Shown here piece by piece: positions 25,738 to 34,813 of a DNA stretch of 64,000 bases. The notes beneath the pieces are model-generated. The model was not told the origin of the DNA, searched no databases, and worked only from the letters and a program-made list of their open reading frames with translations. Position 1 is the first letter of the stretch, and the number at the start of each line of letters is the position of its first letter. The translations under genes and the position numbers were made by a program. Source of the DNA: Streptomyces actuosus (GTDB lineage: Bacteria > Actinomycetota > Actinomycetes > Streptomycetales > Streptomycetaceae); contig NZ_JAFFZS010000032.1 of assembly GCF_016921115.1 (NCBI RefSeq), positions 1 to 64,000 of the forward strand, in the 5' to 3' direction.

Positions 25738-27021
25738 ATGCGCCACGCTTCCCCTCGTCCTCGCCGCCTCGTCAAGGCTGCTGCAGCGGCGTGCGTGCTG
25801 TCGGCGCCGCTCGCCCCGGCCGCCACCGCGGGAACGCCCGCCGACGGCAGCGACCGCCACCGGTCCGGCGAAGTCATCACCGTGACCACCACCAGGGTCG
25901 GTGACACCGGCAACCCGTCGGTGGGTGTGGTCCCCTTCACGGACGCCGTCTATCCGAACTGCGCCGAGGCTCCCGAGACATCGAGCGGCTGTCTGACGGT
26001 CGGCAGGGTCGACCACCCCTACGAGATCGGCAAGCTCGAGATCACCGTTGCGCAGTGGGTGGCGTTTCTGAACACCGCCGACCCCGACGGACGCGACCGC
26101 AACGACCTCTACGAGGAGAACGAAAGCGGCTCGGCCTGGCCCAAGTACGGCCAGGTCGACTTCTCGCAGGACGCCCGCAGAGGCCGTCACTATGCGGTGG
26201 CCCAACCGGAGTGGGCGGACAAGCCGTACGGCTTCGCGGACTTCCTCGACGCGGCCCGTCTCGTCAACTCCCTCGTCAACGGCCGCGTCCTCGCCAAGGA
26301 GACGCACACCGAGGGCGCCTTCACCTACGTCACCTACGAGGTCCGCCTCTCGCCGCGGACCGAGCGCGGGATGTACGACCTCGACCGCCCGGACACGACG
26401 CGGACCGAGGACCGCGGCTTCGTCGTACCGAGCCAGAACGAGTGGATCAAGGCGGCCTACTACGACCCGAGCGGCGGCGGTACGTACTCGTACTGGAAGT
26501 ACCCCACCAACGCGGGGGTCTTCGGCGACGGCGACGCGACCGCTCCCGGCCCCACCGTGCTCAACCCCACCACCGGCGACGTCACCAACGCTTCGACACA
26601 GCCGCTCGCCTCGTACCACGCCTCCGGACAGCCGGCGCCCACCTGGTGCCCCTCGCAGGAGCCGCCCGAAGTCTGCTCCTCCGTCAACCCGTTCGGACTG
26701 GACCCTGTCACCTACGCGGACCTCTACCAGGGCAACCTCAGCACGACCGGGCAGGCCCGCACCACCTCCCCGTGGGGCACCCTCGACCAAGGCGGCAACG
26801 CGGTCGAGTGGACCGACACGATCACCCCGCCCCCGACCGGCCAGGACTTCGGCCGGGTCTGGCGCCGGCTCCACGGCGGGGTGACCAACGCGCCGGCCTT
26901 CCAGATGTGGCCCTCCGCGGTCGGGCTTCAGCCCCAGGACAACCTCTTCTACCACCACACCTATCCATGGCTGGGAATCCGGATCGGAGTGATCGGGGAA
27001 CTCAATCCGGAGGAGCACTGA
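25738..27021 (+). CDS. Secreted formylglycine-generating-enzyme-fold (SUMF1/EgtB/PvdO) protein
   Basis: 427 residues. The first about 31 residues are a secretion signal: basic MRHASPRPRRLVK, hydrophobic AAAAACVLSAPLAPAA, and a likely cleavage after ATA. The mature part begins ITVTTTRVGDTGNP and carries FGE-fold landmarks: YEIGKLEITVAQWVAFLN, VPSQNEWIKAAYYDPSGGGT, WGTLDQGGNAVEWTD and the closing TYPWLGIRIGVI. The VGDTGNP start and this organisation recall the secreted SUMF1 proteins of planctomycetes and cyanobacteria. The catalytic cysteine pair of true FGE could not be located with confidence; the visible cysteines (about residues 80, 90, and the CPSQEPPEVC pair) may instead form disulfides. 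It has imperfect repeats on both sides and no sulfatase neighbour. Confidence 0.78.
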   Translation: MRHASPRPRRLVKAAAAACVLSAPLAPAATAGTPADGSDRHRSGEVITVTTTRVGDTGNPSVGVVPFTDAVYPNCAEAPETSSGCLTVGRVDHPYEIGKLEITVAQWVAFLNTADPDGRDRNDLYEENESGSAWPKYGQVDFSQDARRGRHYAVAQPEWADKPYGFADFLDAARLVNSLVNGRVLAKETHTEGAFTYVTYEVRLSPRTERGMYDLDRPDTTRTEDRGFVVPSQNEWIKAAYYDPSGGGTYSYWKYPTNAGVFGDGDATAPGPTVLNPTTGDVTNASTQPLASYHASGQPAPTWCPSQEPPEVCSSVNPFGLDPVTYADLYQGNLSTTGQARTTSPWGTLDQGGNAVEWTDTITPPPTGQDFGRVWRRLHGGVTNAPAFQMWPSAVGLQPQDNLFYHHTYPWLGIRIGVIGELNPEEH

Positions 27022-27092
27022 AGCGAGCGGTCGTCGCCCATCGGCATGCAGGGTTGGCGATGGCCGGTGACTGGCGGACGAACCGGACCGGG
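27017..27092. repeat. Imperfect direct repeat, copy B, after the SUMF1-fold gene
   Basis: Counterpart of 25462-25541, starting at the stop codon of the secreted protein gene. It contains the exact shared block GGTGACTGGCGGA (27066-27078). The pair brackets the whole gene at about 1.55 kb spacing. Confidence 0.6.
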
Positions 27093-27350
27093 CCGGCTCC
27101 GAGGGGGTGCCCCTGCGTCGCGAGCCGGCCGGTGCGGAGGCGGACCTGAGCACTCCGGGCCCCGTCCGGCGCACCCGGGCCGGACGCCTCCGCCGCCCCC
27201 GCCCCGCCGGACCACCGGGGCCGCGGCCCCGTCCGATGGGGGCGGGACGCGCCGAGGAGTCGGCGGGTCCCTTCGCGAGGTCCCCTCACGGCGTCGGCGA
27301 CGGGCCTCCGGTCCCGGCGTCGCGTCGACCGGGTCCCCTCGTGGTGCGGG
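27022..27350. other. 329-bp convergent spacer
   Basis: It lies between the convergent secreted-protein gene and the LAL regulator gene. It holds repeat copy B at its left end; the rest is GC-rich without a recognised gene. A terminator is expected for both genes, but no clean stem was identified by eye. Confidence 0.4.
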
Positions 27351-30300
27351 TCAGCCCCGCCCGCTGCTGCTGAGGACCACGGCGGCCAGCGCGGTGCGGG
27401 AGGTGACCCCGAGCTTGCGGTACGACTTGGCCAGGTGGGCCTCCACCGTGCGCGGGCTCAGGTGGAGTTGCTCGGCGACGTCCCGCGTCCGGGCGCCGGT
27501 GGCAACCAGGTCGCAGATCTGCCGTTCCCGGGCGGTGAGGGCGTGCAGGGAACGTCCCGCCTCGGCGGGGCGGGCGGCGAGCCGCGCGGCCGCCTCCTCC
27601 TGGAGCCGCAGGGAACCGGTCCGCGTCCCGAGGTCCGCGGCGGACCGAAGCCAGGACTCGCCCTGGTCGGCGCCGGCGACCGCACCCTGCACCGGCGCGC
27701 CGAGGACCAGCGTCCACGCCTGCTGGACCGGGCGGCCCGCGATCCGGAACAGTTCGGCGGCGGAACCCAGCAACCTGGCGGCCTGCCGGGTCCTCCCGTT
27801 CGCCGCGCACACCAGGCCCAGGGCGCGCTGGGCGAAGGCCCGCTGGGCGGGCTGGGCCAGTCGATCGGCCTGGTCGACGGCACGCTCGGCCCATTCACGG
27901 GCCGCATCGGTGTCCCGGGTGGCCATCGCCGCGCCGGACAGCAGCGAGAACAGCATCGGGCGCAACGCGGCCTGCATGGCAGGCAGTTCCGGGCCGTCCC
28001 CGGCGGTGAGCAGCGTGGTGATGCACTCCTGGGCCCGGCCGTCCATCAGCTGGGCCTGTCCGAGCATGGCCGCAGCGCTGCGGTGCCACCAGCTGCCGGG
28101 TTCGGTGTCGGGGGCCGTCATCGCCCGTTCGGCGAGCGCCACGGCGCGGCCCGCCGCCTGCCGCCCGCCCTGCCACACGGCGATGCCGGCCTGCTGGGCG
28201 AGGGCCATGCGCAGCATGTCGCCGCTGCCGAGCCGCCGGGCGCACCGCACGGACTCCTCGGTGGCGCGGCGGGCGTCCGCGAGCGCACCCGCCCACAGGT
28301 GCAGGCAGCCCAGACCGAGTTGCAGGTGGAAGAGGACGGGCAGGTGCCCGGCCCGGCGGGTCAGATCGACACCGCGGCGCAGATGCCGGGCCGCGTCGGC
28401 GGACCGCCCGGTCAGCAGCTCGCCCCAGGCGAGCTGGGCCAGGGACTCGGGGTCACGCACGATGCCGGTGTCCGGCAGGGCGTCGAGGAGCAGCCGGGCC
28501 CGCGACAGGGCGTCGTCGGCGGCGTGGGTCCGGCCCAGGTAGGCGTTGCCGAAGCCGGTGAGGGCGCGGGCTCCCGCCTCGGTGAGCCGGTCCCCTTCCC
28601 GCACCGCGATCCGGGTGACGTCCTCCACGGCGGGCAGTGCGTCGTGGAACGCGCCGCGCATCAGCGCGACGGTGCCGAACTCCAGGTGCAGCGGGGCGGT
28701 GAGCGGCGTCACCGTGCCGCCGGTGTCGGCCAGTGCCTGCCGGAGCAGGGCGTCGGCCTCCGCGTACCGGCCGAGCATGCGTTCCGTGCGGGCGCACAGG
28801 GCGACGGTGGCGGGGTCCGGGGCGCTGTCGCCGAGCAGGTCGTGGAGCAGGGCGCGGCTCTCCGCGGACCGACCGGAGACGGCGAGAGCACGGGTCAGTT
28901 CGAGGCGGAGCCGGTGCCGGTGCGCCGCCGTGGACGGGGTGTCGGGCAGAGCGCGCAGGGCGGCGCGGAGCCAGTGGGCGGCGGTGGCCGGGGCGCTGTC
29001 GCGGGCCTGGACGGCGGCCTCCTCCAGCACGTCGAGCACCCCTGGGTCGCGGTCCCCCGGGCAGTGCTCGGCGTGGGGGGCGCGGTCGGCGGCGGGGGCG
29101 CCGCGGCGTGTCAGTTCGGCGTAGGCCCGACGGTGGGCGGCCCGCCGCCACATCGGGTCGGTGTCGGCGTGCACGAGCCGGCGCAGGACAGGGTGGCGGA
29201 AGGCGAACTGGGTGTCGCCGTCGAGGGGCCGCACGATGTCCCGGGAGGCGAGGGCGGCCACGGCACGCAGGGTGGTGTCGACGGGCAGGTCGGCGACCGC
29301 CGCGAGCGGTTCCACCGAGAACCGGTCGCCGAGGACCGCGGCCGCCGAGGCGACACGGCGGTGCTCGGGGGCGAGGACGGCGATCTCGCCGAGCAGCAGT
29401 GCGGCGAGCCGGTCCGGGACGCCGTGGCCGGCCGTGCGGGGGGCCGACAGGGCGGGGAGCAGGGTGTCGCCGGGCGGGCCGTCGGGGAGCAGGTCGGTGA
29501 ACGGGGGGCCGAGCGGCACGGTGAGGGGGATTCCGGTGCCGCAGGCGGTGTCGGCAGAGGCGGCGGGGTCGCTCGTGTCGGAGCCGCCGGCGGGGTCCGG
29601 CGTGTCGGCGGATCCCCGGGCGAGGGAGGAACCGGGCCGGGCCAGGGCGATGAGGAAGAGCGGGTTGCCGCCGCTGGCCCGGTGCAGCAGATCCGCATCC
29701 GCCAGGCGCCCGAGCAGTGCGGCCAGGTCGGTGCAGTCCGGTCGGGACAGCGCCCCGACCGGCATCGGCTCGACGGTGCCCGTCTCCTCGCCGTGCGCGA
29801 GCGCCGCCAGCAGGCGCGGCGAGGTCTGGCGCGGGCGGTGCACCACCACCAGCAGGACCGGCCCCGCGGGCTGATGCCGGATCAGATGGCAGACCTGCTC
29901 GATCGTCTCCGCGTCGGCCCAGTGCAGGTCGTCCAGGAGCAGCAGCAGGGGCTGCGCACGGGACCAGCGGGTCAGCACCTCGCGCAGCCCGGCGTGCAGC
30001 CGGAAGCCCTCCGGGCCACCGGGGTCGGCGGCGCCGCGGGGCACTTCGGGACGGTCGGGTGCTTCGGGGCTGCGAGGTGCCTCCGGAATCCGGGGGGCGT
30101 CCGGGGCGTCGGCCCGGGGTGCCGGGCCGGCGGATGCGAGCAGTGCGCGCGTCACGTCCGGCGGCAGGGCGTCGCGGTCCGTGGCGAGGGCGTCGGCAAG
30201 TGTGTCCGCGAGGACCTGGAGGGGCGCGGAGCCGGTCACTAACTCCGAGGCGCGGCCGGTCAGGACCCGGACGCCCCGGGTGCGGGCGCGGGCGGCCAAC

Positions 30301-30464
30301 TCGGCGGCAAGGCGGGTCTTGCCGATCCCGGGATCGCCGCTGATGCCGAGGACCTGCCCTCGACCGGCGCACAGCATGTCCAACAGGCGCTCGAAACGGG
30401 CGAGTTCGTGCGTTCTACCGATCAATGCGGACGTTTCCGCGATCTGCTCGGGCTGGCCTGCCAT
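27351..30464 (-). CDS. LAL-type (large ATP-binding) LuxR-family transcriptional regulator
   Basis: 1037 residues. N-terminal STAND-type ATPase: Walker A GDPGIGKT at 43-50 and a Walker B region LLLLDDLHWADAETIEQV. A proline/aspartate-rich insert (about residues 115-150) and another disordered insert (about 275-310) interrupt it. The centre is TPR-like helices. The C-terminus is a LuxR helix-turn-helix, LTARERQICDLVATGARTRD then VAEQLHLSPRTVEAHLAKS. LAL regulators often activate antibiotic clusters, and this one borders the RiPP locus, so a pathway activator role is plausible but inferred. AGGAGG lies about 10 bases upstream of the ATG. It is divergent from the next LuxR-type gene. Confidence 0.9.
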   Translation of the reverse strand: MAGQPEQIAETSALIGRTHELARFERLLDMLCAGRGQVLGISGDPGIGKTRLAAELAARARTRGVRVLTGRASELVTGSAPLQVLADTLADALATDRDALPPDVTRALLASAGPAPRADAPDAPRIPEAPRSPEAPDRPEVPRGAADPGGPEGFRLHAGLREVLTRWSRAQPLLLLLDDLHWADAETIEQVCHLIRHQPAGPVLLVVVHRPRQTSPRLLAALAHGEETGTVEPMPVGALSRPDCTDLAALLGRLADADLLHRASGGNPLFLIALARPGSSLARGSADTPDPAGGSDTSDPAASADTACGTGIPLTVPLGPPFTDLLPDGPPGDTLLPALSAPRTAGHGVPDRLAALLLGEIAVLAPEHRRVASAAAVLGDRFSVEPLAAVADLPVDTTLRAVAALASRDIVRPLDGDTQFAFRHPVLRRLVHADTDPMWRRAAHRRAYAELTRRGAPAADRAPHAEHCPGDRDPGVLDVLEEAAVQARDSAPATAAHWLRAALRALPDTPSTAAHRHRLRLELTRALAVSGRSAESRALLHDLLGDSAPDPATVALCARTERMLGRYAEADALLRQALADTGGTVTPLTAPLHLEFGTVALMRGAFHDALPAVEDVTRIAVREGDRLTEAGARALTGFGNAYLGRTHAADDALSRARLLLDALPDTGIVRDPESLAQLAWGELLTGRSADAARHLRRGVDLTRRAGHLPVLFHLQLGLGCLHLWAGALADARRATEESVRCARRLGSGDMLRMALAQQAGIAVWQGGRQAAGRAVALAERAMTAPDTEPGSWWHRSAAAMLGQAQLMDGRAQECITTLLTAGDGPELPAMQAALRPMLFSLLSGAAMATRDTDAAREWAERAVDQADRLAQPAQRAFAQRALGLVCAANGRTRQAARLLGSAAELFRIAGRPVQQAWTLVLGAPVQGAVAGADQGESWLRSAADLGTRTGSLRLQEEAAARLAARPAEAGRSLHALTARERQICDLVATGARTRDVAEQLHLSPRTVEAHLAKSYRKLGVTSRTALAAVVLSSSGRG

Positions 30465-30760
30465 CCCGCCGCCCTCCTGTCCCCAAGGCGCTGACGAGCC
30501 GACAGGCCGTCACAGGCCCGGGCTCGGCCCGACTTCCGGCGCCACTATAGGCACGACATGGACACGGCAGCTTCACATGCCCCGACACATCTTTACGTAC
30601 TTTTACGAATGCCCGGCGACTCGGCGTTCGGCCTAAATTGCCAGTCCGGGCCGGATGGTGAACCACCAGGTCCGGATGACCAACGGGGCTGTGGTACCAG
30701 CCCGTTTCCGCCCCCAGGCGGAGGCGGGCCGGTGACTGCCGAGGGGAACGGGGAGGCAGC
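30465..30760. promoter_or_regulatory. Divergent promoter region of the two LuxR-type regulators
   Basis: A less GC-rich core (about 30541-30660) lies between the divergent LAL and LuxR-type genes. It includes a TTTACG direct repeat at 30592-30597 and 30602-30607, one helical turn apart. This is the natural site for both promoters and for regulator binding. Confidence 0.45.
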
Positions 30761-31786
30761 ATGGCATGGCCGGATCTCGACCGACCGGAACATCGGCCAT
30801 CGGAACCGGAGCGTCATCGGTCGCACCACGGGCGGCCGGGAGCGCATCCGCCGCAGGCCGGGCGCCTGCGAGGGGAACCAGAACGGGAAGGGGAACGGGA
30901 ACGGACACAGGAACGGGGAGGGGTGCAGGAACGGGAACCAGGGAGGGCACAGGAGGGACGAGGGGAAGCACAGCGGAAGGCAGCCGTCGGGAGCGGGGGC
31001 CCCGCAGGTATGCCGTCGGCCGCTGACCGACCTCGCGCGGGCCTCGGGTACGGGCTCGACGCACCGGAGTCGAGCGGGCCGCCCGGCGTCCCCGACCCGC
31101 GCTCCGAGCCCCGGAGCACACGTCACAACGCGACCCTGGTGGACATCGCCGGGGCCGAGGAACTGCTGCTGGACGCGATGGCCCGCAACCCCGGCGACGT
31201 GCTGTGGATGGGGTCGACGGCCTGGGGGGCCTCGCCGTTGCCCGGCCTGCTGCGCAGGATGGGGGTGGAGGACGGCCCCGCCTCGGGTCTACGCGCGCTG
31301 ATCGACCGGAGCTGCGACGTTGCCGCGGTCGCGCCGTGGCTCGTGGAGGACCGGGGGCCGTTCGGGGTGCGCACCGCCCCGTCGGTCCCGCAGGACCTGC
31401 TCGTCGTCGGCCGGCGGCTGGCCGTCGTCTCCGCCGGCCGGTGCGGGGACGAGCCGCTGCTGTCGATCGTGGGCGAGCCGATCGGGGTCCGGATGATCCG
31501 CGGCCTGTTCGAGGCCGTGTGGGCCGGGGCCCTGCCCCTGGATCGGCACGACCAGGTCGACGTGCTGGTCCGCGACGACCTGAAGCGGGCCATCCTGCAC
31601 CTGATGGCGGAGGGCGCGAAGGACGAGATGATCGCCCGCCGGCTGGGCGTCTCGTTGCGGACCTGCCGGCGGCACGTCGCCGAGATCCTGGAGAACCTGG
31701 GCGCCTCCAGCCGCTTCCAGGCCGGTGCCCGTGCCGCGCGCCTGGGCATGGTCGCCCCCGGCTCGTTCTGCGCCCCCGGGCACTGA
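30761..31786 (+). CDS. LuxR-type helix-turn-helix regulator with a repetitive charged N-terminus
   Basis: 341 residues. The C-terminus is a LuxR DNA-binding domain: LILHLMAEGAKDEMIARRLG-like helices ending in VSLRTCRRHVAEILENLGAS and SRFQAGARAARLG. The middle (about 125-260) resembles the N-terminal domain of stand-alone TrmB/LuxR-type pathway regulators found in thiopeptide and azole RiPP clusters. The first 70 residues are Arg/Glu/Gly-rich (REGERERTQERGG and similar), encoded by a degenerate GGAACG-type repeat. The ATG has a near-perfect GGGAGG site; an internal ATG at 31010 would omit the odd N-terminus. Candidate activator of the adjacent RiPP operon. Confidence 0.78.
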   Translation: MAWPDLDRPEHRPSEPERHRSHHGRPGAHPPQAGRLRGEPEREGERERTQERGGVQEREPGRAQEGRGEAQRKAAVGSGGPAGMPSAADRPRAGLGYGLDAPESSGPPGVPDPRSEPRSTRHNATLVDIAGAEELLLDAMARNPGDVLWMGSTAWGASPLPGLLRRMGVEDGPASGLRALIDRSCDVAAVAPWLVEDRGPFGVRTAPSVPQDLLVVGRRLAVVSAGRCGDEPLLSIVGEPIGVRMIRGLFEAVWAGALPLDRHDQVDVLVRDDLKRAILHLMAEGAKDEMIARRLGVSLRTCRRHVAEILENLGASSRFQAGARAARLGMVAPGSFCAPGH

Positions 31787-31999
31787 CCGCCGGGGGACAC
31801 GGAGGCGTCCACCGCCGATCCGGCCGAAGCGGCCGGTCGCGTACACCGAACGGGCCCGGTCGTGATGCCGGGGTCGCGGGGCGACGGCCCCGTCGTGGTC
31901 CGGGACCCTCGACGGGGTGCGCACGCCACGGCCCGCCCGGTGGCCCGGTGGGGCGGTGGCGCGGACCGCCTTCGGCGACCGGGGCGGGTACGGGTCGGT

Positions 32000-33049
32000 T
32001 CAGGGGAGGCTCTCGCCGGTGACGAGGAGCATCAGGGTGGCCAACCGAGCCTCCTGGGCGGTCCCCGCCCCCAGTCGGTTGAGTGTCATGTGCAGGTGCG
32101 AGCCGAGCACGCCGAGGGCCCTTTCGCGGCCGCCGGGGGCCGTGGACCACGTGTCCACCGCCGCGCGCAGCGGTGCGGCCCATGCCTCCCAGGGCGGTCC
32201 CGGGTCGCGCATCAGCCGCCGCAACTCCGGTGCCGCCGATCGGAGTCGATCGGCCTGGGCCCGCAGCGCGGAGGACACCCCGGGGACGGTGCCCGGCTCC
32301 GCGGGGGCAGGCGGGACCGACCGCTCGTCGTTGCGGTCGTGCGCGGTCAGCCAGGCCGCCCAGCCGTCCCGCACCGCTTCGAGGAACGGCCGCCTCTCCG
32401 GCTCGGGCAGGGCGCCGGCCGCCACCGCGGTCGCCGCCAGCGCCTGTCCGAACACCTGACGCCGCGTCCGGGGTTCGCGGCACGCCCCCAGCGCGAGGGC
32501 GCTGGAGCGGTGGAAGAGGTCCTCGCTGAGCGGCATCAGTCCGGCGCCGCCGTAGCGCTCGTGCTCCGGGACGTACGCGGCCCGGACCACTCCCGACGGC
32601 CGCAGGGCACCGGGGTCGAGCGGCCCGGTGCCCTCGCCGGTCCTGGCGAGGGCACCGACCGCGGCGGCGTAGTCGGCCTGGGTCAGCCGCCGCTCGGCGG
32701 GGACCTCCGCGTCCACGGTGGCCACCGCCCGGCGCAGCAGGTCCTCCACACCCTCGGCGGCCTCGTCGTCGAGTCCTGCGATGCGCAGCCGCAGATGCGG
32801 TCCGCCCTGCCAGTAGCGCACGAAGAACCAGGGGTGCTCCCCGCCCCGCGGGGCGGCCGAGCCGTCCGCCCGGACGCCCGGCGCCACGACCGGGGCCGGG
32901 GCAGGCGCAGGGGCGGACGCGTACCGGGCGACGGCGGGTGTCACCCCGACGTTCAGCGCACGGTCCGTCACATCGACTCCCCAGGACGGCAGATGAAGGT
33001 GCCAGGTACGCCACCGCACGGTGGCGTCCTCGGTCGGGTGCGGTGCCAT
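32000..33049 (-). CDS. Thiopeptide-type small LanB component (SpaB_C domain; TbtC-like)
   Basis: 349 residues matching the lantibiotic dehydratase C-terminal domain as a separate protein. It opens WRTWHLHLPSW, then HPWFFVRYWQGGPHLRLRIAG, and closes with GSHLHMTLNRLG, the hallmark of this domain. In thiopeptide pathways such a partner eliminates glutamate from glutamylated Ser/Thr to give dehydroalanine. It is the last gene of the maturation operon, 9 bp after the SagB-type dehydrogenase gene, and works with the large LanB component at 39450-42116. The alternative, that it is the pyridine synthase, is less likely because another gene here fits that role better. Confidence 0.82.
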   Translation of the reverse strand: MAPHPTEDATVRWRTWHLHLPSWGVDVTDRALNVGVTPAVARYASAPAPAPAPVVAPGVRADGSAAPRGGEHPWFFVRYWQGGPHLRLRIAGLDDEAAEGVEDLLRRAVATVDAEVPAERRLTQADYAAAVGALARTGEGTGPLDPGALRPSGVVRAAYVPEHERYGGAGLMPLSEDLFHRSSALALGACREPRTRRQVFGQALAATAVAAGALPEPERRPFLEAVRDGWAAWLTAHDRNDERSVPPAPAEPGTVPGVSSALRAQADRLRSAAPELRRLMRDPGPPWEAWAAPLRAAVDTWSTAPGGRERALGVLGSHLHMTLNRLGAGTAQEARLATLMLLVTGESLP

Positions 33050-33058
33050 GTCGGGTCC

Positions 33059-34618
33059 TCAGGTCCTCAGGTCCAGCATCGGTTCGGCGAATCGGGAGCG
33101 TCCGCACACGGTGATGAAGACCGGAACGGTCCGCCGTGGCAGCCCGGCCAGCCGCTGCACCCGGAACTCGTCGTACGACCGTGCCGGCCGCGCGTACAGT
33201 CCCCTTGCCGCGGCGGCGAGTTGGAGTCCGTGGGCGGTCCAGCCGCACCACAGGTTCAGCAACGACCAGGCCACCGGCCCGAGGTCGTCCAGCAGCGCCC
33301 GTACGTCCACCGCGCACGTCCACACCATGGACGCGTGCCTCAGCCCGCAGTCCGTGCCCGGCGACATCGGGTAGCCGAACGCCTCCTGGAGCAGCACCAT
33401 CACCTGCGGGTCGTGGCGGACCGGCCGCACGTCGCCGTCGGCGACCTCGTAGTAGCCCGGTTCCCGCCCGCCCACGCCCTGCAGCGCCACCAGCAGCCGC
33501 ACCCGCCGCCCCACCTCGGCCAGCGTGTCCGTCGGCGCCGGGACCCGGGCCCAGGCGACCGCCTCCTCCAGCGCCTCCTCCGGCAGCCGGGTCGGGCGGC
33601 CGGAGAACCCGGAGAGCCGCCCCGGGACCCGCCCGGCGGTGCGGTTCCACAGCACCCGGTCCCACGTCGGCCCCGGCCGGGCAGCCGTGCCGTCCGTGCC
33701 GCCCGGCAGGGGGCCGGGAACCGCCGGAGTGGGGCGGGCGGCCGCCTGGGCCGCCCCGTCGGCGTCGGCCGGCGCCTGTGCCGCCGACGGCGGTGCGGAC
33801 GCCGTGAGCCGGTAACCGGCAACCTCGTCCGCCTCGTCGAGGGAGGGGTGGCCGGAGGAGTCGGAGAGCAGTCCGTCGAGTGCCGCGTACGCGCCCGGTC
33901 CGGTGGCGCCGCCGGGGAGCGGGATTCCGCCGGCGGGCGGCTCCACGTCCCGCAGCGCCACCCGCACCGGGGCCGACCAGCGGCCCGGACCGGTGGCCCG
34001 CACCATGCGGGCGCAGGCGGCGGCGTCCGCGGCGTCCAGGACGAGTTCGGCGCGCACCCCGAACAGTTCGGCCGCCACCAGCAGGCTGCGGACGTTGATG
34101 CCGGTCTCCAGGTCGCCGAGGGCGGCGCGGAGCCGGCCGTAGGGCGTGGGCAGGTCGGTGTACCGGGCGGCCAGCACCACATCGAGGTCACCGCGTGGAA
34201 CGGGCAGCGCCGTGTACGGGACGGCCAGGTCGACCAGGGCGTGCCGGTAGGGGTCCAGGTAGGCGGCGCCGTGCCGGGAGAGGGTGAGCGCGTGCACCGG
34301 GAACTTGCTGCGCACCGAGGCGACGGGCCGGTGGTCGTTGAAGCGGTTGGACGGCTCGCGGCGCTGCAGGCCGAACGCCGCCAGCAGCAGGTGCCCGGCC
34401 CGGTCGGCGGCGGCGCCGATGCGGCCGTGCGGGTGGACCGCGCCGTTCAGCAGGTCGACGGTGCCGTACGGCAGCGGTGCGCCGAGGCCGCCGCGGGCCG
34501 CGGCGGGCGGCAGCAGGGCGGTCGTGGGGACGGTGTCGTCGATCTCGATCGGCCCCCCGAACAGGGCCTTGCCGGGCCCCTGACGGTAGGCGAAGCGGTG
34601 GACGGCCTCGACGGTCAA
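33059..34618 (-). CDS. SagB-type azoline dehydrogenase (TbtE-like)
   Basis: 519 residues in the nitroreductase fold of FMN azoline dehydrogenases, which oxidise thiazolines/oxazolines to azoles. An N-terminal region contains SNRFNDHRPVASVRSKFPVH; a central Pro/Ala-rich linker (about 255-320) follows; the C-terminal flavin-binding half includes LLQEAFGYPMSPGTDCGLRH and TAHGLQLAAAARGLYARPAR. The TTG at 34618 is chosen because AGGAG lies 5 bases upstream; a GTG at 34654 would add 12 residues but has no ribosome site. It is placed between the cyclodehydratase and the small LanB genes on the same strand. Confidence 0.83.
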   Translation of the reverse strand: MTVEAVHRFAYRQGPGKALFGGPIEIDDTVPTTALLPPAAARGGLGAPLPYGTVDLLNGAVHPHGRIGAAADRAGHLLLAAFGLQRREPSNRFNDHRPVASVRSKFPVHALTLSRHGAAYLDPYRHALVDLAVPYTALPVPRGDLDVVLAARYTDLPTPYGRLRAALGDLETGINVRSLLVAAELFGVRAELVLDAADAAACARMVRATGPGRWSAPVRVALRDVEPPAGGIPLPGGATGPGAYAALDGLLSDSSGHPSLDEADEVAGYRLTASAPPSAAQAPADADGAAQAAARPTPAVPGPLPGGTDGTAARPGPTWDRVLWNRTAGRVPGRLSGFSGRPTRLPEEALEEAVAWARVPAPTDTLAEVGRRVRLLVALQGVGGREPGYYEVADGDVRPVRHDPQVMVLLQEAFGYPMSPGTDCGLRHASMVWTCAVDVRALLDDLGPVAWSLLNLWCGWTAHGLQLAAAARGLYARPARSYDEFRVQRLAGLPRRTVPVFITVCGRSRFAEPMLDLRT

Positions 34619-34813
34619 CTCGGCTCCTGAGGAAGGGGGGGACGGTACGGCCACCCGGACGGGCGGCGGGTCGGACCGGTGCGCGGACGACGGCGGACGA
34701 CGCGTCGGGACGGGGCGGGTGCGGAGCGGGCCCGGGCGGACCGCCCCGGACCGCCCCGACGCGGGAGGAGCCCCGCGGGGGCGGGTCCGGGACGGATCGG
34801 GCCCGGCGGGTGG

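Noticed and set aside
30870..30960. Short GGAACG-type repeats considered as a CRISPR array or minisatellite
   Set aside because: Units are 6-12 bases, degenerate and without regular spacers, and they lie in frame inside the LuxR-type gene; simple low-complexity coding sequence is the better reading.
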